The translations under genes and the position numbers were made by a program. The notes under the pieces were generated by a model. That model was not told the DNA's origin and made no database searches. It saw only the letters and a program-made list of their open reading frames with translations. Positions 5,596 through 6,842 of a stretch of 6,842 nt of DNA are shown here, one piece after another. Location: the NCBI GenBank assembly GCA_900770075.1, contig CAAGIZ010000010.1, positions 1 to 6,842 of the forward strand, read 5' to 3'. Position 1 is the stretch's first letter; every line of letters starts with the position of its first letter. The stretch comes from Spirochaetia bacterium (lineage in GTDB: Bacteria > Spirochaetota > Spirochaetia > Treponematales > Treponemataceae).

Positions 5596-6141
5596 ATGAA
5601 CTTAAAAAAAGAACTCCGCATCGCAATAAGCGGAAAATCCGGCTGCGGAAATACGACGGTTTCCACCCTTTTAAGCCAGACATTGGGAATCACGCTGATA
5701 AACTACACCTTCCGCCAGCTTGCAGCAGAAAAAGGGCTTACCCTGGCCCAGGTCATAGAGAATGCAAAGACGGACGACTTTTACGACAAATACGTAGACA
5801 CGCATCAGGTGGAACTGGCAGAAAAAGAAAGCTGCGTTCTTGGAAGCCGCCTTGCGATCTGGATGCTCAAAACTGCCGATTTAAAAGTTTACCTTTACGC
5901 CAGCGACGAAACAAGGGCAGAGCGGGTCTTTAACCGGGAAGGGGGTGATTTGGCAGAAATCCGTCGTTTTACCGCAATGCGGGACAGCGAAGACACCCGC
6001 CGGTATAAAAAACTCTACGGCATCGACAACAGCAGTTACGGTTTTGCCGACCTTATAATCGACACCTCCCTTTACAATCCTCAGCAGATAGTTTCCCTTA
6101 TTCTGGACGAACTGGAAAAACGCGGCTTTGTCGAAAAATAA
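5596..6141 (+). CDS. Cytidylate-kinase-like P-loop protein (archaeal-type CMP kinase family) with a changed Walker A motif
   Basis: The 181-residue protein resembles the short archaeal-type CMP kinases, which phosphorylate CMP or dCMP with ATP in the cytoplasm. The family pattern is visible in order: a P-loop after IAIS (residues 12-20), LINYTFRQLAAEKGL (about 34-48), LGSRLAIW (about 82-89), ADLKVYLYAS (about 94-103), ETRAERVFNREG (about 105-116), a lid-like region with RDSEDTRRYKKLYGID (about 128-143) and ADLIIDTS (about 151-158). The P-loop reads GKSGCGNTT, so the usual lysine of GxxGxGK(S/T) is Asn (codon AAT). A lysine sits just after the first glycine instead. Kinase activity is therefore inferred and uncertain; a changed nucleotide-binding mode or non-catalytic role is possible. 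The start at 5596 follows GGAG. The gene is convergent with leuD and shares a terminator with it. Confidence 0.85.
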   Translation: MNLKKELRIAISGKSGCGNTTVSTLLSQTLGITLINYTFRQLAAEKGLTLAQVIENAKTDDFYDKYVDTHQVELAEKESCVLGSRLAIWMLKTADLKVYLYASDETRAERVFNREGGDLAEIRRFTAMRDSEDTRRYKKLYGIDNSSYGFADLIIDTSLYNPQQIVSLILDELEKRGFVEK

Positions 6142-6143
6142 AG

Positions 6144-6154
6144 GACATCTCTAA
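6144..6154. repeat. Half copy of the CATCTCTAAAA inverted-repeat family
   Basis: GGACATCTCTAAAAA begins two bases after the kinase stop codon. CATCTCTAAAA here is the exact inverse of TTTTAGAGATG at 6817-6827, and it resembles the arm at 5535-5546. No second arm is found beside it, so it looks like a decayed or partial copy. Confidence 0.4.
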
Positions 6155-6183
6155 AAATCCGTCTTTGCCAGTTGTTTCCCCCC

Positions 6184-6229
6184 AAAAAAAAGGCTGCCTG
6201 TAAAAACCACAGACAGCCTTCATTTTTTT
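6184..6229. terminator. Bidirectional rho-independent terminator between convergent genes
   Basis: AAGGCTGCCTGT (6190-6201) pairs with ACAGACAGCCTT (6209-6220), with one C-A mismatch, around loop AAAAACC. An A-run precedes it (6184-6191) and a T-run follows (6223-6229), so it serves the rightward kinase gene and the leftward leuD gene. It starts about 42 bases after one stop and lies 11 bases past the other. Confidence 0.88.
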
Positions 6230-6239
6230 ATGGCCTAAA

Positions 6240-6773
6240 CTAGTATTTCGATTCAGCGTAACCTATCCAGCCTTCGTTTTCAATAAGGGCTTTTTCAAAG
6301 CCTTCGAGGTTGAAAGGATAGCTTTTTGAAAGGGAACCTGCAATGAGCTTTACCTTCCAGGTGCCGTCTTCTTTCTGTTCGATTTTACAGTCACATTCCT
6401 TGTCTCCGAAAGTGCGGAACATATCTTCGATGTCCCTTTTTGGCATTTCAAGAGCCATAAGACCGCAGTTATACATATTCTGTCTGAAAATTCTTGCAAA
6501 ATTTGGAGCAATTACGGCATAAATTCCGTTTACTTCGAGTGCCCAAGGAGCATGCTCACGGCTTGAACCGCAGCCAAAGTTTTCACGGGTAATGATTACT
6601 TTTTTTCCTGGAACATCGCGTTTTGCATCAAATCCGTCCAGCTTAAGGTCTTCAAGACAGTAAGGTTTTAAAGCCTGTTTTGAAATTTCAGTCAAATATT
6701 TTGCAGGAATGATTTCGTCAGTGTTAATGTCTGAACGATCCAAAAAAAGTACCGGTCCACCGAATGCTTTCAT
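6240..6773 (-). CDS. leuD: 3-isopropylmalate dehydratase-type small subunit (LeuD/aconitase swivel-domain family)
   Basis: The 177-residue protein is the small (swivel) subunit of a two-subunit hydro-lyase. The iron-sulfur cluster sits in the separate large subunit, which is not in this window. Visible motifs are DINTDEIIPAKYL (residues 15-27), ENFGCGSSREHAPWAL (64-79) and PNFARIFRQNMYNCGL (90-105), all hallmarks of the archaeal-type LeuD/HacB subfamily. Length is normal for it. A longer frame to 6806 exists, but GGGAG (6780-6784 on the complement) lies six bases before the ATG at 6773, and MKAFGGPVLF fits the family N-terminus. The partner may lie upstream, beyond 6842. The substrate could be isopropylmalate, homocitrate-type acids or citrate; sequence alone does not settle this. 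A hairpin of the CATCTC family lies just upstream, and a shared terminator follows the gene. Confidence 0.9.
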   Translation of the reverse strand: MKAFGGPVLFLDRSDINTDEIIPAKYLTEISKQALKPYCLEDLKLDGFDAKRDVPGKKVIITRENFGCGSSREHAPWALEVNGIYAVIAPNFARIFRQNMYNCGLMALEMPKRDIEDMFRTFGDKECDCKIEQKEDGTWKVKLIAGSLSKSYPFNLEGFEKALIENEGWIGYAESKY

Positions 6774-6779
6774 ATTTTT

Positions 6780-6784
6780 CTCCC
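6780..6784 (-). promoter_or_regulatory. Ribosome binding site that sets the leuD start
   Basis: The complement reads GGGAG six bases before the ATG at 6773. It falls inside the longer frame to 6806, arguing against that upstream start. Confidence 0.8.
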
Positions 6785-6797
6785 TTTTTATTATTTG

Positions 6798-6828
6798 GCA
6801 CCTCAAAAAAGCAGAGTTTTAGAGATGC
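6798..6828 (-). repeat. Imperfect inverted repeat upstream of leuD (CATCTC family)
   Basis: On the complement GCATCTC (6822-6828) pairs with GAGGTGC (6798-6804), with one T-G wobble, and AAAA pairs with TTTT inside. The arm sequence resembles the hairpin upstream of the CMP-kinase-like gene. It lies in the leuD leader or in the spacer to an upstream partner gene. Confidence 0.5.
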
Positions 6829-6842
6829 TGTATTCAAGTATA

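Noticed and set aside
5119..5693. Three leftward open frames of 131-182 codons across the repeat array (5119-5577, 5145-5693, 5288-5683)
   Set aside because: They overlap the 3' end of yicC and/or the 5' end of the kinase gene, consist of repeat-derived peptides rich in Arg, Cys and Pro, and lack ribosome binding sites. The array simply has few stop codons.
6774..6806. Longer leuD start at 6806
   Set aside because: It would add 11 residues not typical of the family and would place the strong GGGAG ribosome binding site inside the coding region.

Overview
The window is moderate-GC bacterial chromosome with housekeeping genes. It looks like a host-associated spirochaete, most likely Treponema. 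That call rests on remembered family resemblance (isocitrate dehydrogenase of the dimeric, human IDH1-like type, a CBS/DRTGG-containing family II pyrophosphatase, an archaeal-type CMP-kinase-like protein and a hairpin-rich intergenic repeat), not on a search. No tRNA, rRNA, insertion sequence or CRISPR array was seen.

Layout. 1-460 (-): first 153 residues of NADP-type isocitrate dehydrogenase, running off the left edge. 461-780: gap holding a diverged repeat copy (527-652) and the terminator of the next gene (701-733). 781-2439 (-): a complete 552-residue manganese-type inorganic pyrophosphatase with two CBS domains and a DRTGG domain. 2440-2657: divergent gap with a good promoter candidate for the rightward genes. 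2658-4217 (+): murC. 4334-5203 (+): YicC-family endoribonuclease. 5204-5595: a 392-base gap almost filled with nested hairpin-forming repeat modules, ending in a perfect 14-bp hairpin just before the next ribosome binding site. 5596-6141 (+): cytidylate-kinase-like P-loop protein whose Walker A lysine position is asparagine. 6184-6229: bidirectional terminator between convergent genes. 6240-6773 (-): LeuD/aconitase-type small subunit.

How the genes fit together. murC (cell wall precursor), yicC (RNA cleavage) and the CMP-kinase-like gene lie on one strand and may form a loose rightward cluster; yicC and the kinase gene share an identical 18-base translation start region. Isocitrate dehydrogenase and a hydro-lyase small subunit at opposite ends suggest 2-oxoglutarate or leucine-type synthesis, although they are not adjacent.

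The least ordinary part is the intergenic DNA. The 5218-5531 array is built of short palindromes whose stem sequences change while pairing is kept, and one unit can fold as a closed three-way junction. A diverged relative sits upstream of icd with its internal hairpin replaced by a different one. A second family of inverted repeats based on CATCTCTAAAA/CATCTCCAGAA occurs upstream of the kinase gene, as a half copy after it, and upstream of leuD.
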